From contig CAINVV010000270.1 of the NCBI GenBank assembly GCA_903854235.1, positions 1 through 42,046 of the forward strand: a DNA stretch of 42,046 nt. The letters are read 5' to 3'. The notes under the pieces were generated by a model. That model was given only the letters and a program-made list of their open reading frames with translations. It searched no databases and was not told where the DNA came from. This document shows, in pieces, positions 16,818 through 25,295 of this stretch. The stretch is from an uncultured Bacteroidia bacterium. Lineage in GTDB: Bacteria; Bacteroidota; Bacteroidia; Bacteroidales; Prolixibacteraceae. The position numbers and the translations under genes are program-made. Position 1 is the first letter of the stretch. Every line of letters starts with the position of its first letter.

Positions 16818-17279
16818 ATGAAGACAGCGTTTCAGCAAAATATTAACATCAGGAACAAGAGGGCCAGTTTCGACTACGAATTTATTGAAAAATTCGTAGC
16901 AGGGATTGTATTGCTGGGTACTGAAATCAAATCCATCAGATTGGGAAAAGTCAGCATGAACGATGCCTATTGCCACTTTGTGAGCGGCGAGATGCTGATC
17001 AAGAACCTCTCCATCTCCGCCTACGATTTTGGAACCTGCAACAACCACGAGGTATTGCGTGAAAGAGTACTGCTTCTCAACAGAAAAGAACTCAACAGGA
17101 TGGAGCGTAAGGTGAAGGAAAACGGACTCACCATTATCCCGGTAAGGCTTTTTCTCAATGATAAGGGGCTGGTAAAGGTAGAGGTGGCACTGGCCAAGGG
17201 GAAGCATACGTTCGATAAGCGGCAAAGCCTCAAAGACAAGGATGCCAAACGCGAGATGGACCGTCACGAAAAGTACTAG
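16818..17279 (+). CDS. smpB: SsrA-binding protein
   Basis: The 153-residue product has the SmpB oligonucleotide-binding barrel, with [20 protein letters not shown] and GTEIKSIR near the N-terminus and a basic C-terminal tail ending in [17 protein letters not shown]. SmpB carries tmRNA to stalled ribosomes for rescue and tagging. There is no other plausible start before residue 46. The stop overlaps the stop of the convergent hydrolase gene in a shared CTAG. The tmRNA gene itself is not in the window. Confidence 0.97.
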   Translation: MKTAFQQNINIRNKRASFDYEFIEKFVAGIVLLGTEIKSIRLGKVSMNDAYCHFVSGEMLIKNLSISAYDFGTCNNHEVLRERVLLLNRKELNRMERKVKENGLTIIPVRLFLNDKGLVKVEVALAKGKHTFDKRQSLKDKDAKREMDRHEKY

Positions 17280-17905
17280 AGATATTTTTTAGCCTTGCCC
17301 GCATCAATCAACTTGACCCCCAACTCTTTCCAATGTTTAAAAGGAAGCGGAATCTTGGGAAGTTCCTTGATGGCGTCTTCGAGTACAAAAACCTTAAACC
17401 CCAATTTAGCCAGACCACATACGGCTTTGTCTACACACACATTGGTGGTGACTCCATACACAAAGATCCTTTTCGGCCGAAGTAAATTCAAAATCCTTTG
17501 CGTATAGGGATTTCCTTCAAAAACATCAAATGCATCCTTCCTTATCACGATGTTTCGAAACTGTTCCTTGTTGGCAAGATAAGGCAAGATGGCCATTTGC
17601 GCCGTCCAGTCGACGATGACCGGCAAAACGGGTTTGGTTTCCGGGATGAATTCTGCACCCGGGGTGCCTGCCATGCAATGCGGTGGAAAGCTGTTCTTAA
17701 AATCAGGATGAGCCGAGAGTTCCCTTGAATTGATAAAATGGAAGTCACAGGTATTGATCACCCTGATTTGATTTTCTGCGGCAAACAAGGTTATTTTCTT
17801 TAAGATAGGCTTCAGTTTCTCTGCGCCTTTCACATACAATTTTCCGGTTGGTTCAATGAAATCAATCTGCGTATCAACATTCCAAAAGAGAATATCTTCA
17901 TTCAT
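17276..17905 (-). CDS. Isochorismatase-fold cysteine hydrolase, nicotinamidase-like
   Basis: The 209-residue product has the catalytic triad of this superfamily: Asp11 in NVDTQIDF, Lys in IVIRKDAF and Cys in [11 protein letters not shown] possible metal site, CDFH at about 53-56, together with [13 protein letters not shown] resembles PncA nicotinamidases (which have WPDHCVQGTPGAE). Nicotinamidase converts nicotinamide to nicotinate for NAD salvage; this is the best guess but other amidases of the fold are possible. It lies 14 bases after dsbD in the same direction and is probably cotranscribed. Confidence 0.75.
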   Translation of the reverse strand: MNEDILFWNVDTQIDFIEPTGKLYVKGAEKLKPILKKITLFAAENQIRVINTCDFHFINSRELSAHPDFKNSFPPHCMAGTPGAEFIPETKPVLPVIVDWTAQMAILPYLANKEQFRNIVIRKDAFDVFEGNPYTQRILNLLRPKRIFVYGVTTNVCVDKAVCGLAKLGFKVFVLEDAIKELPKIPLPFKHWKELGVKLIDAGKAKKYL

Positions 17906-17919
17906 GGGGATAAGGTAAA

Positions 17920-19932
17920 TTATTTTTTTCCTGCCTTGAAGGCGGCCAATGCCCGATCCAGAAAGTCGATAAAATGATCCGGATTCAAATCCCTTGCTGT
18001 AGGTTGTACGAGTAGTTTTTGATTATGATCCAATATCACATAATAAGGCTGGGCATTGACACAGAAACGGGAGATCTGAAAATCAGCAAATTTCTTTCCA
18101 ATGGTTTTCTTTACTTTTTGATCATAAGAGGAGGTAACCCAATCTATTTCAGGCATGGTCGTTTTATCGTCCACATAGAGTGCCGCAATGACGAAATCGC
18201 GGTTAAGCCGCTCCAAAACACGTGGATCCGACCATACATTGGCTTCCATCTCCCGGCAATTGACACAGCCGTGACCCGTAAAATCGATGAATAGTGGTTT
18301 ATCTTGAGCCTTTGCGCAGGCTAGTCCCTGTTCAAAATCAAAATACCCTTCCAATCCGTGAGGCAATTCCAGAAATTCACTGTATTTGGGTTTCTCACAA
18401 CCTGCCTTCCCCGCTGAAGATTGAAAATTTGCATTTGAGCCTGTCGTACCCACCAGCTTAACCTCATCCCGAATGATCTTGTGCAGATCAAAGTCATGGG
18501 TGGTCATGGGAGGCAGATAGCCGGAAATGGCCTTTAAAGGGGCACCAAACATTCCTGGGATCAGGTAGACGACGAAGGTAAAGGTTACAATGGAAAGCAT
18601 CAACCGGCCAACGGAAAGGTGTTTTACCTCACTGTCGTGGGCAAACTTCAGTTTTCCAAGCAGGTATATCCCCAACAGGGTGAAAATAACGATCCAGAAT
18701 GCCAGATACACTTCACGGTCGAGAATCCTCCAGTGATAGGTTTGATCTGCTATGCTCAGGAATTTCAATCCAAGGGCCAGTTCAATGAACCCAAGGACCA
18801 CTTTCACGGAATTCAGCCATCCGCCTGACTTGGGTAAATTACTCAACCATTGCGGAAACAGGGCAAAAAGGGTAAATGGCAGTGCGAACGCGAGGGAGAA
18901 TCCAAACATTCCGACAATAGGTTTCAAAATCATACCGCCGGCAGATTCCACCAGAATGGCGCCAACAATAGGTCCCGTACAGCTAAAGGAGACCAATACC
19001 AGGGTCAGCGCCATGAAAAACGCACCACCTACCCCCCCCTTACTGACCTTGTCATCACTCTTGTTTACCCAGCTTGATGGGAGAATGATCTCGAAAGCGC
19101 CAAAGAAGGAAAAGGCAAAAACCACAAAAACGATGAAAAAAAGCACATTGGGCAGCCAGTGTGTACTCAGCCAGTTGGCGAAATCTGCCCCGAGCGTGAT
19201 AGCCACCACGGTTCCAATCAGGGTATAAATCAAAATGATAGACAATCCATAAATCATGGCCTGAATTTTCGCCTCCCATTTGGTCTTGTTGCTGTTCATG
19301 AAAAAAGAGACCGTCATCGGGATCATCGGGAAGACACAGGGAGTCAGGATCGCAGCCAGACCGGCCACAAAGCTAAAGAAGAGAAACCAGATCAGGGAGT
19401 GGTGCTCCTTGTCTGGAGAGACGGGAACGACGGCTTCCGTTTTGGCAGCCACGACCGCAGATTCATTTTCTGCAAACGAAAAATCAACCTCATCCATGGT
19501 GCAGGTTTCGTCGTTGCAACTTTGGTATTCGATGGAGCCCTTGATGGTAAAAGGTGTATTTGCTAGCAAGGTGATTCTCCTGGTAAAATGGGCCTCCAGG
19601 GCAAAATAGGTGAGCTCGAGGTTGAAAATCTTGTCGAATTTTCTGATGGGCTGCGTTACTGGAGTCAGGGCTCCAGCGAACCGATAGTGCAAAGAATCTG
19701 CTGTAAATTTAACAGATGTACTTACTGGACCTCCATCCGGAAGGTCGGTTCCATAGAGGTGCCAGCCCGGTTCAATTTTGGCATTGAATCTGACTTCAAT
19801 CTCCTTGTCTGAGATTTTCTTCTGTTCAAAACTCCATTTAACCGGTGATACCACCTGGGCCATCGCGTTTGCACCCATCAGGCAAATGAGCAGGATGAGC
19901 GCGGCCATTGATTTTATCGAATGAATTCTCAT
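17920..19932 (-). CDS. dsbD: Thiol:disulfide interchange protein DsbD
   Basis: The 670-residue product has a signal peptide (about 1-25, ANAMAQ), an N-terminal periplasmic domain with a Cys pair in SCNDETC, a membrane domain with about eight helices including TPCVFPMIPMTVSFF and VSFSCTGPIVG (the redox-active Cys pair), and a C-terminal thioredoxin-like domain with GCVNCREME. Electrons pass from cytoplasmic thioredoxin through the membrane to periplasmic partners. All three Cys pairs are present. The length is longer than in E. coli (about 565) but usual for Bacteroidota. Confidence 0.95.
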   Translation of the reverse strand: MRIHSIKSMAALILLICLMGANAMAQVVSPVKWSFEQKKISDKEIEVRFNAKIEPGWHLYGTDLPDGGPVSTSVKFTADSLHYRFAGALTPVTQPIRKFDKIFNLELTYFALEAHFTRRITLLANTPFTIKGSIEYQSCNDETCTMDEVDFSFAENESAVVAAKTEAVVPVSPDKEHHSLIWFLFFSFVAGLAAILTPCVFPMIPMTVSFFMNSNKTKWEAKIQAMIYGLSIILIYTLIGTVVAITLGADFANWLSTHWLPNVLFFIVFVVFAFSFFGAFEIILPSSWVNKSDDKVSKGGVGGAFFMALTLVLVSFSCTGPIVGAILVESAGGMILKPIVGMFGFSLAFALPFTLFALFPQWLSNLPKSGGWLNSVKVVLGFIELALGLKFLSIADQTYHWRILDREVYLAFWIVIFTLLGIYLLGKLKFAHDSEVKHLSVGRLMLSIVTFTFVVYLIPGMFGAPLKAISGYLPPMTTHDFDLHKIIRDEVKLVGTTGSNANFQSSAGKAGCEKPKYSEFLELPHGLEGYFDFEQGLACAKAQDKPLFIDFTGHGCVNCREMEANVWSDPRVLERLNRDFVIAALYVDDKTTMPEIDWVTSSYDQKVKKTIGKKFADFQISRFCVNAQPYYVILDHNQKLLVQPTARDLNPDHFIDFLDRALAAFKAGKK

Positions 19933-20068
19933 GCAGAATAGTTTTTTTACATTTCCGGTTTACCGGTGATTTCACGGCCTTACAGGCACCTCTGGTTGGA
20001 GGGAAGGGAGATATAATCCAAGCCTTACCCGGAAACCAAGTCGGTCTGACGGTCAGGGCCAAATTTAT

Positions 20069-20099
20069 AAAAAAACCCGCTCAAACTGTGAGCGGGTTT
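20069..20099 (-). terminator. Terminator of rng
   Basis: A perfect 11-base stem, AAACCCGCTCA (20073-20083) and TGAGCGGGTTT (20089-20099), has a 5-base loop. On the minus strand it is followed by a T run. It lies 14 bases after the rng stop. Confidence 0.9.
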
Positions 20100-20112
20100 C
20101 TTAAACTTTTTG

Positions 20113-21663
20113 TCAGATGATGATCTCGTCGTGATGTTCATCATAATATTTGGAACCAAGGAAACTCATCGAATTCATCTCCACGACCTTAATTTTTTTA
20201 TGATACTTCCACCGCCATTTGCAAACTTTGGAAAACCAAAATCCCCTGGTCAAATAGGCACCAACAAAAGGGTGAAGCTCAATGGTCAGACTCTTCTTCT
20301 GAAGCTCCTCAAAAATATAGCGTACCCTTTGTTCGATTTCTTCTATGAAAAGCAAAGTAGGCGTTACCTTACCTGTTCCTTTGCAAACGGGGCAATTCTC
20401 CTCCGTCTCGATGGCCATCTCTTGTCTTACACGTTGCCGTGTAATTTGCATCAAACAAAATTTACTCAATGGGAGTATATTGTGTTTGGTTCTGTCGGAA
20501 GACATTACTTCCTTCATTTTCTCGAAAACCCTCTGGCGGTTTTCATTACCGTGCATGTCGATAAAATCGATCACGATAATTCCACCCATGTCCCGAAGCC
20601 GCAATTGTCTTGCGATTTCTTCGGCGGCTGCCAGATTTACCTCCAAAGCGTTGGTCTCCTGATCTCCTGTTTTGGACCGATTTCCACTGTTGACGTCAAT
20701 GACGTGAAAAGCTTCCGTGTGTTCAATGATCAGATAGGCTCCGCTTTTAAAGGAGACTGTTTTACCGAAAGATGCTTTAATTTGCTTATCAATTCCGAAA
20801 TATTCGAAGATTGGCATTTTACCATTGTAATACCTGACAATCTTTTTCTTCTCCGGATCGATTGTTCCCACATACTCCTTTGCATCGGCGGCGGCATCTT
20901 CATTGTTGATGTAGATGTTGGAAAAATCGTTGCTGTAAACATCTCTGATGAGCGAGATGGTACGGTCTGTTTCTCCAAGGACCAGTGAAGGGACGACTTG
21001 CTTCTCCAATTTATTGAGCGCATTTTCGTACTTCGAAATCAGTCGCCTAAGCTCCTGGTCCAACTCTGCCACCATTTTTCCCTCAGCCGCGGTCCGAACA
21101 ATGACCCCATAGTTCTTGGGGCAGATGCTCTGGATTAATTTTTTCAGACGGGTTTTCTCTTCCGTCGTTTCAATTTTCTGGGATACAGAGATTTTGTCAC
21201 TGAACGGCACCAACACCATGTTCCTGCCAGCCACGGAGAGTTCGGAAGTCAATCGAGGCCCTTTGGTTGAAATAGGTTCCTTGGCAATCTGTACCAGAAT
21301 GGTTTGACCGGCCTTCAAGACCTCAGCTATCTTGCCATCCTTGTTGATATCAGGTTCCGGATTAATTCGTGGAAACGGATTCAACTTAATTTTTTTGGCG
21401 GCAGCCAGTTTGAGGAACTTGTTTAGGGTCTGGAATTGTGGTCCCAAATCCAAATAATGCAAGAACGCATCTTTCTCGTAGCCAACATCGACAAAAGCAG
21501 CATTTAAACCCGGCATGATCTTCTTTACCTTACCCAGGTAAATGTCTCCTACCGCAAATTTAACATCGTTACTTTCCCTGTTGAGTTCTACAAGTCTTTT
21601 GTTATCGAGTAAAGCAATTTCGACATGAGAGGACGATACATCAATTACCAACTCATTGCTCAT
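20113..21663 (-). CDS. rng: Ribonuclease G / RNase E family endoribonuclease
   Basis: The 516-residue product has the RNase E/G plan: an S1 domain at about 35-120 with FAVGDIYLGKV, the catalytic DNase I-like region with VIDVNSG and IVIDFIDMHG (the two catalytic Asp residues), and the zinc-link motif CPVCKGTG at about residues 424-431. It cuts single-stranded AU-rich RNA and helps mature 16S rRNA. The reading frame extends upstream to 21708, but ATG at 21663 gives the family start MSNELVIDVS. It follows the HU and small basic protein genes on the same strand. Confidence 0.96.
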   Translation of the reverse strand: MSNELVIDVSSSHVEIALLDNKRLVELNRESNDVKFAVGDIYLGKVKKIMPGLNAAFVDVGYEKDAFLHYLDLGPQFQTLNKFLKLAAAKKIKLNPFPRINPEPDINKDGKIAEVLKAGQTILVQIAKEPISTKGPRLTSELSVAGRNMVLVPFSDKISVSQKIETTEEKTRLKKLIQSICPKNYGVIVRTAAEGKMVAELDQELRRLISKYENALNKLEKQVVPSLVLGETDRTISLIRDVYSNDFSNIYINNEDAAADAKEYVGTIDPEKKKIVRYYNGKMPIFEYFGIDKQIKASFGKTVSFKSGAYLIIEHTEAFHVIDVNSGNRSKTGDQETNALEVNLAAAEEIARQLRLRDMGGIIVIDFIDMHGNENRQRVFEKMKEVMSSDRTKHNILPLSKFCLMQITRQRVRQEMAIETEENCPVCKGTGKVTPTLLFIEEIEQRVRYIFEELQKKSLTIELHPFVGAYLTRGFWFSKVCKWRWKYHKKIKVVEMNSMSFLGSKYYDEHHDEIII

Positions 21664-21706
21664 GTTCTTTACTCTATTTATGATAATTAAAACTATTAAA
21701 TACAAC

Positions 21707-21736
21707 AAACCTAAAGCGCATTTGCACTTTAGGTTT
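21707..21736 (-). terminator. Hairpin between the small basic gene and rng
   Basis: AAACCTAAAG (21707-21716) pairs with CTTTAGGTTT (21727-21736) around a short inner stem. On the minus strand the following bases are only moderately T-rich, so it may be a weak terminator or attenuator before rng. Confidence 0.5.
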
Positions 21737-21766
21737 TGTATATTTTTTCACGGCGTTACAAAAAGC

Positions 21767-21859
21767 CTATTTCTTCTTTTTGTGACGATTTTTTCTTAAA
21801 CGTTTTTTACGTTTATGCGTGGCCATTTTATGTCTTTTTCTCTTCTTACCGCTTGGCAT
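21767..21859 (-). CDS. 30-residue very basic COX24/bS22-type ribosomal protein
   Basis: Reading the minus strand from ATG at 21859 gives 30 residues starting MPSGKKRKRHKMATHK and ending in a Lys run, then TAG at 21767. More than half of the residues are Lys, Arg or His. The pattern fits the AURKAIP1/COX24 domain (PF08213) known from mitochondrial mS38 and the actinobacterial ribosomal protein bS22. It sits 26 bases after the HU gene and before rng. It is too short for many gene finders but matches a small Bacteroidota protein I have seen in this neighbourhood. A ribosomal role is inferred. Confidence 0.75.
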   Translation of the reverse strand: MPSGKKRKRHKMATHKRKKRLRKNRHKKKK

Positions 21860-21885
21860 ATCAAAAAATTTTAAAAATTAAAAAA

Positions 21886-22170
21886 TTACTTCACGTTGTT
21901 TTTAACGCGACCTACGAATGTTTTGGCAGGTTTGAAAGATGGAATGTTGTGTTCTGGAATGATGATCGTCGTGTTACGAGAAATGTTGCGGGCAGTTTTT
22001 TCTGCACGTTTTTTTACGATGAAACTACCGAAACCACGGAGGTATACATTGTTACCTTCAGCCAGTGAACCTGATACGGTGTCCATAAATGCTTCAACTG
22101 CCTTCTGGACAGTAAGCTTCTCAATACCTGTGCTCTTAGAAATCTCGTTTACGATATCTGCTTTAGTCAT
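21886..22170 (-). CDS. HU/IHF family DNA-binding protein
   Basis: The 94-residue product covers the whole HU fold: MTKADIVNEISKSTGI at the start, the core VYLRGFGSFIVKKR and the DNA-binding arm with IIIPEHNIPSFKPAKTF. It bends DNA and packs the nucleoid. Length and arm are typical. It is the first gene of a short minus-strand group with the small basic protein and perhaps rng, with a -7 element and a repeat in the leader. Confidence 0.96.
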   Translation of the reverse strand: MTKADIVNEISKSTGIEKLTVQKAVEAFMDTVSGSLAEGNNVYLRGFGSFIVKKRAEKTARNISRNTTIIIPEHNIPSFKPAKTFVGRVKNNVK

Positions 22171-22212
22171 TGCTATAAGTTTTAATGATTTAACTTTATT
22201 TTTGATTTAACT

Positions 22213-22235
22213 ATATCTTCAATAATATCTTCAAT
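22213..22235 (-). repeat. Direct repeat in the HU gene leader
   Basis: ATATCTTCAAT occurs twice (22213-22223 and 22225-22235) with a 12-base period. It lies between the -7 element and the HU start codon and could be an operator or an RNA-level site. Confidence 0.4.
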
Positions 22236-22244
22236 TTTGGTGCA

Positions 22245-22252
22245 CAAATATA
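22245..22252 (-). promoter_or_regulatory. -7 element of HU gene promoter
   Basis: On the minus strand this reads TATATTTG, an exact TAnnTTTG match followed by TGCACC. It gives a leader of about 70 bases. No -33 TTG is seen at the proper spacing. Confidence 0.5.
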
Positions 22253-22331
22253 TAGCTTTTGAATTAACTATTATCATATTAGCCGATATTTTTTGTTCTT
22301 TCGTTGTTTTTTTTACAAAATTGAAGTGAGG

Positions 22332-23381
22332 ATGGAGGAATATCGTAAAGCATTGACAGGTTGGTACAACCACTCAAAACGGGAACTTCCGTGGCGGGAG
22401 AGCCGCGACCCTTATACAATATGGGTCTCGGAAGTCATTCTTCAACAGACAAGGGTTCAACAAGGGATGGAATATTATCATAATTTTCTCTTCCGTTTTC
22501 CCGATATCCCAGCGCTGGCGATGGCCCCGGAAGAGGAGGTGTTGAAGGTATGGCAGGGATTGGGGTATTATTCCCGTGCCAGAAACATGCACCATGCGGC
22601 CAAAACGATGATGAAGGAACACGGGGGTAAATTTCCGGCAGATTATTCTGGCATCAGAAGTTTAAAAGGTATCGGTGACTACACGGCTGCGGCCATTGCC
22701 TCGATCGCCTTCCATCATCCTTATGCCGTCGTGGATGGAAACGTTTTCAGGGTGCTCTCCCGCCTGTTTGCTATTTCCACGCCCATCGACACCTCCATTG
22801 GAAAAAAGGAGTTCTATGCGCTGGCTCAGGCCCTTTTGGATGTAGATAATCCAGGGGAATTCAACCAGGCCATCATGGAATTTGGTGCATTGCACTGCCT
22901 TCCTGCCCAACCTCTTTGCGGAGAATGTCCGCTATCCAGACGCTGCCTCGCCTTTACCACAGGTTCTGTGACAGATTTTCCAAAAAAATCCAAACAGGCA
23001 AAACAGAAAGCTCGCTTTTTCAATTATCTCTATGTGCATCAGTCGGATCATCTCTTCCTTGAAAAAAGAGGTGAAAAGGATATTTGGAGAAACCTGTACC
23101 AGTTTCCACTGATTGAGACCCCTGGTTCGGTTGCACCGGAAACTGTCATGGGAAGCCCGGAATGGGAAAAAATTGTGCAGTCGCAGCAATTTATCCTCGA
23201 ATCCGTATCGCCCGAAAAAATTCACTTGCTGACCCATCAAAGACTTCACATCCGATTCTACAGAATCAAATTGGAAGGAAACATCCTGCCTGGAAGGTTG
23301 ATCCCTGTCAAATTAACGGAAATATCAAGCTATGCCGTACCCAAACCTGTTGAGAACTTTTTACTGGAGATGGGTCAATGA
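22332..23381 (+). CDS. mutY: A/G-specific adenine glycosylase
   Basis: The 349-residue product has the MutY helix-hairpin-helix core: RDPYTIWVSEVILQQTRV (catalytic Glu), LKGIGDYTAAAIASIAF (hairpin), VVDGNVFRVLSR (catalytic Asp). The iron-sulfur cluster has C-x6-C-x2-C-x5-C spacing near residues 193-209. A C-terminal Nudix-like domain for 8-oxoG recognition follows. It removes A mispaired with 8-oxoG. I chose ATG at 22332, since the upstream extension is AT-rich and unlike the family. Confidence 0.97.
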   Translation: MEEYRKALTGWYNHSKRELPWRESRDPYTIWVSEVILQQTRVQQGMEYYHNFLFRFPDIPALAMAPEEEVLKVWQGLGYYSRARNMHHAAKTMMKEHGGKFPADYSGIRSLKGIGDYTAAAIASIAFHHPYAVVDGNVFRVLSRLFAISTPIDTSIGKKEFYALAQALLDVDNPGEFNQAIMEFGALHCLPAQPLCGECPLSRRCLAFTTGSVTDFPKKSKQAKQKARFFNYLYVHQSDHLFLEKRGEKDIWRNLYQFPLIETPGSVAPETVMGSPEWEKIVQSQQFILESVSPEKIHLLTHQRLHIRFYRIKLEGNILPGRLIPVKLTEISSYAVPKPVENFLLEMGQ

Positions 23382-23415
23382 GGAAGCCTCCGGTCATTCG
23401 ATCCCAAATAATTTT

Positions 23416-23423
23416 TATCTTTG
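23416..23423 (+). promoter_or_regulatory. -7 element of ssb promoter
   Basis: TATCTTTG is an exact TAnnTTTG match, 62 bases before the ssb ATG. No TTG is found at the correct distance. Confidence 0.45.
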
Positions 23424-23485
23424 ATCGATTTTGAAATGTCAGCTTTTTTCAGTAACTTACAACATACAATATAATTTTAAAAATT

Positions 23486-23932
23486 ATGTCAGTCAACAAA
23501 GTCATCTTAATTGGAAATGTCGGTAAAGATCCGGAAATCCGGCATTTAGACAGCAATGTTTCCGTTGCAACCTTCTCCTTGGCTACCTCCGAGGTCTACA
23601 ACAACAAAGCAGGCGAAAAGGTTACTCAGACCGAGTGGCACAACATCGTTTGCTGGCGCAATCTGGCCAATCTTGCAGAAAAATTCATTCGCAAGGGGAG
23701 TCAGGTCTACATCGAAGGCCGCATCCGTTCACGGACCTACGATGCGTCAGATGGTTCCAAAAAAACTGCCTACGAAATCTATGCGGATGAAGTCAGGTTG
23801 CTCGACCGCAAGGCCAGCAGCAACAGCACTCCTCCTGATCCAACCGCAGAAGTGAAACGCATAGCGCAGGAACCACAGCCATCTGCCGGTTATACCGAAC
23901 AGGAGGGAACTCCTGATGACCTTCCGTTTTGA
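23486..23932 (+). CDS. ssb: Single-stranded DNA-binding protein
   Basis: The 148-residue product has the OB-fold with VNKVILIGNVGKDPEIR at the start, WHNIVCWRNLANLAEKFI and KGSQVYIEGRI, then a short flexible tail ending in the acidic tip DDLPF that recruits partner proteins. It coats single-stranded DNA during replication and repair. The stop TGA overlaps the first codon of gldE, so the two are coupled. Confidence 0.97.
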   Translation: MSVNKVILIGNVGKDPEIRHLDSNVSVATFSLATSEVYNNKAGEKVTQTEWHNIVCWRNLANLAEKFIRKGSQVYIEGRIRSRTYDASDGSKKTAYEIYADEVRLLDRKASSNSTPPDPTAEVKRIAQEPQPSAGYTEQEGTPDDLPF

Positions 23933-25287
23933 TCATCAATCTGATTAATTTGGAAACCAATTTCTTTACCTCCGTTGGAGCCTTGTTTGGGAACATTGAA
24001 TTTTTGCCCTTTACTGTCAATGCCCTTTCAGGGCTTCTGGTATTGGTGTTGCTACTGGGACTTTCGGCCCTGATTTCAGGTTCGGAAGTCGCCCTTTTTT
24101 CACTTGAACCCAAAGAGATTGAATCGCTTAAATCAAATAAGAAACGTTCGGCACAACTCATACTGAAACTGCTTTCTAACCCCGAACAACTTCTGGCTTC
24201 CATCCTGGTCGGAAACAATTTTGTAAACATTGCCATTGTCCTGCTGGCATCACACATTTCAACTTCCCTCTTAAGTTTCGGAGAGGCTAGGACCTTCGAA
24301 TTCATTTTCCAGACGGTCATCATTACTTTTCTCCTGCTGCTGGTCGGTGAAATCATTCCCAAGGTTTATGCAGCACATTTTCCAAAAAACTTCGCGCTGA
24401 AACTCTCCCCTTTTATTTACATACTCGGCAAAATCACCAAACCAATCAACTACCTGCTCATACATTCCACCTCCTTTGTCAACAAGAGATTGAACAAACA
24501 CCGAAGGGAACTATCCATTGATGAGATTTCGAAGGCTTTGAAACTTGCCAATCACGAAGATCTCACAGACGACAAGGAGATTCTGGAGGGAATCGTCAAG
24601 TTCGGGTCGAAAAGCGTCAGTGAAATCATGCACTCCAGGATGGACATGGTGGTAGTCGATTTTAATTCTGATTTCATTGCGGTATTGGGAATCATCCGTG
24701 ATTCGGGGTATTCACGCATTCCTGTATTCGCCGGAACACTTGATGAAATCAGGGGAATCCTGTACATCAAGGACCTGTTAGCGCACTTGACCAAAGGGAT
24801 CTCCTTCAAATGGCAACAACTGATAAGGCCCCCCTTCTTCATTCCGGAAACGAAAAAAATTGATGATCTGCTGGAAGAGTTCCAGAAATCAAAGGTACAC
24901 CTGGCTATCGTCGTTGACGAATTTGGTGGAACCTCCGGATTGGTAACGCTTGAAGACATTCTGGAAGAGATCGTTGGCGATATTGCGGATGAATTTGATG
25001 TAGAAGAGCGTTTCTTTACCAAATTAGGTCCCAGTGAGTATCTTTTTGACGGAAAGACCCTGCTGAATGATTTCTACAAGGTGGTGGATTGTGAAGACGA
25101 TGTCTTCGAAGATTTCAAGGGAGATGCAGATACGCTGGCAGGACTTATCCTGGAATTGACAGGTGAGTTTCCCGAACTTCACGAAATTGTACCCTGCAAA
25201 AATTTCACCTTTCAGATTGAGGCCCTCGACCGAAGGAGGATCAAGGAGATCAGGGTACGAATAAATCAGACAACAGACAAAATCTAA
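23929..25287 (+). CDS. gldE: Gliding motility-type protein GldE (CNNM/CBS/CorC family)
   Basis: The 452-residue product has an N-terminal DUF21 membrane domain (about 30-190), a CBS pair (about 205-330, with HSRMDMVVVD and FGGTSGLVTLEDILEEIVGDI) and a C-terminal CorC_HlyC domain (about 350-440). GldE is a membrane protein tied to GldD in gliding and type IX secretion in Bacteroidota. There is no ATG before the domain starts; the likely start is TTG at 23929, overlapping the ssb stop (TTGA), or the TTG at 23950. It is followed by gldD after 8 bases. Confidence 0.88.
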   Translation: MIINLINLETNFFTSVGALFGNIEFLPFTVNALSGLLVLVLLLGLSALISGSEVALFSLEPKEIESLKSNKKRSAQLILKLLSNPEQLLASILVGNNFVNIAIVLLASHISTSLLSFGEARTFEFIFQTVIITFLLLLVGEIIPKVYAAHFPKNFALKLSPFIYILGKITKPINYLLIHSTSFVNKRLNKHRRELSIDEISKALKLANHEDLTDDKEILEGIVKFGSKSVSEIMHSRMDMVVVDFNSDFIAVLGIIRDSGYSRIPVFAGTLDEIRGILYIKDLLAHLTKGISFKWQQLIRPPFFIPETKKIDDLLEEFQKSKVHLAIVVDEFGGTSGLVTLEDILEEIVGDIADEFDVEERFFTKLGPSEYLFDGKTLLNDFYKVVDCEDDVFEDFKGDADTLAGLILELTGEFPELHEIVPCKNFTFQIEALDRRRIKEIRVRINQTTDKI

Positions 25288-25295
25288 ATCAGCAG

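Noticed and set aside
17276-17905. Isochorismatase assignment for the cysteine hydrolase
   Set aside because: The metal-site and [13 protein letters not shown] motif look more like nicotinamidase, and no chorismate-pathway genes are nearby; still kept as a family-level call.
20110-20988. Long plus-strand frame (292 residues) opposite rng
   Set aside because: It is fully antisense to a clear RNase G gene with intact motifs and has no recognisable domain; it is a shadow of that gene.
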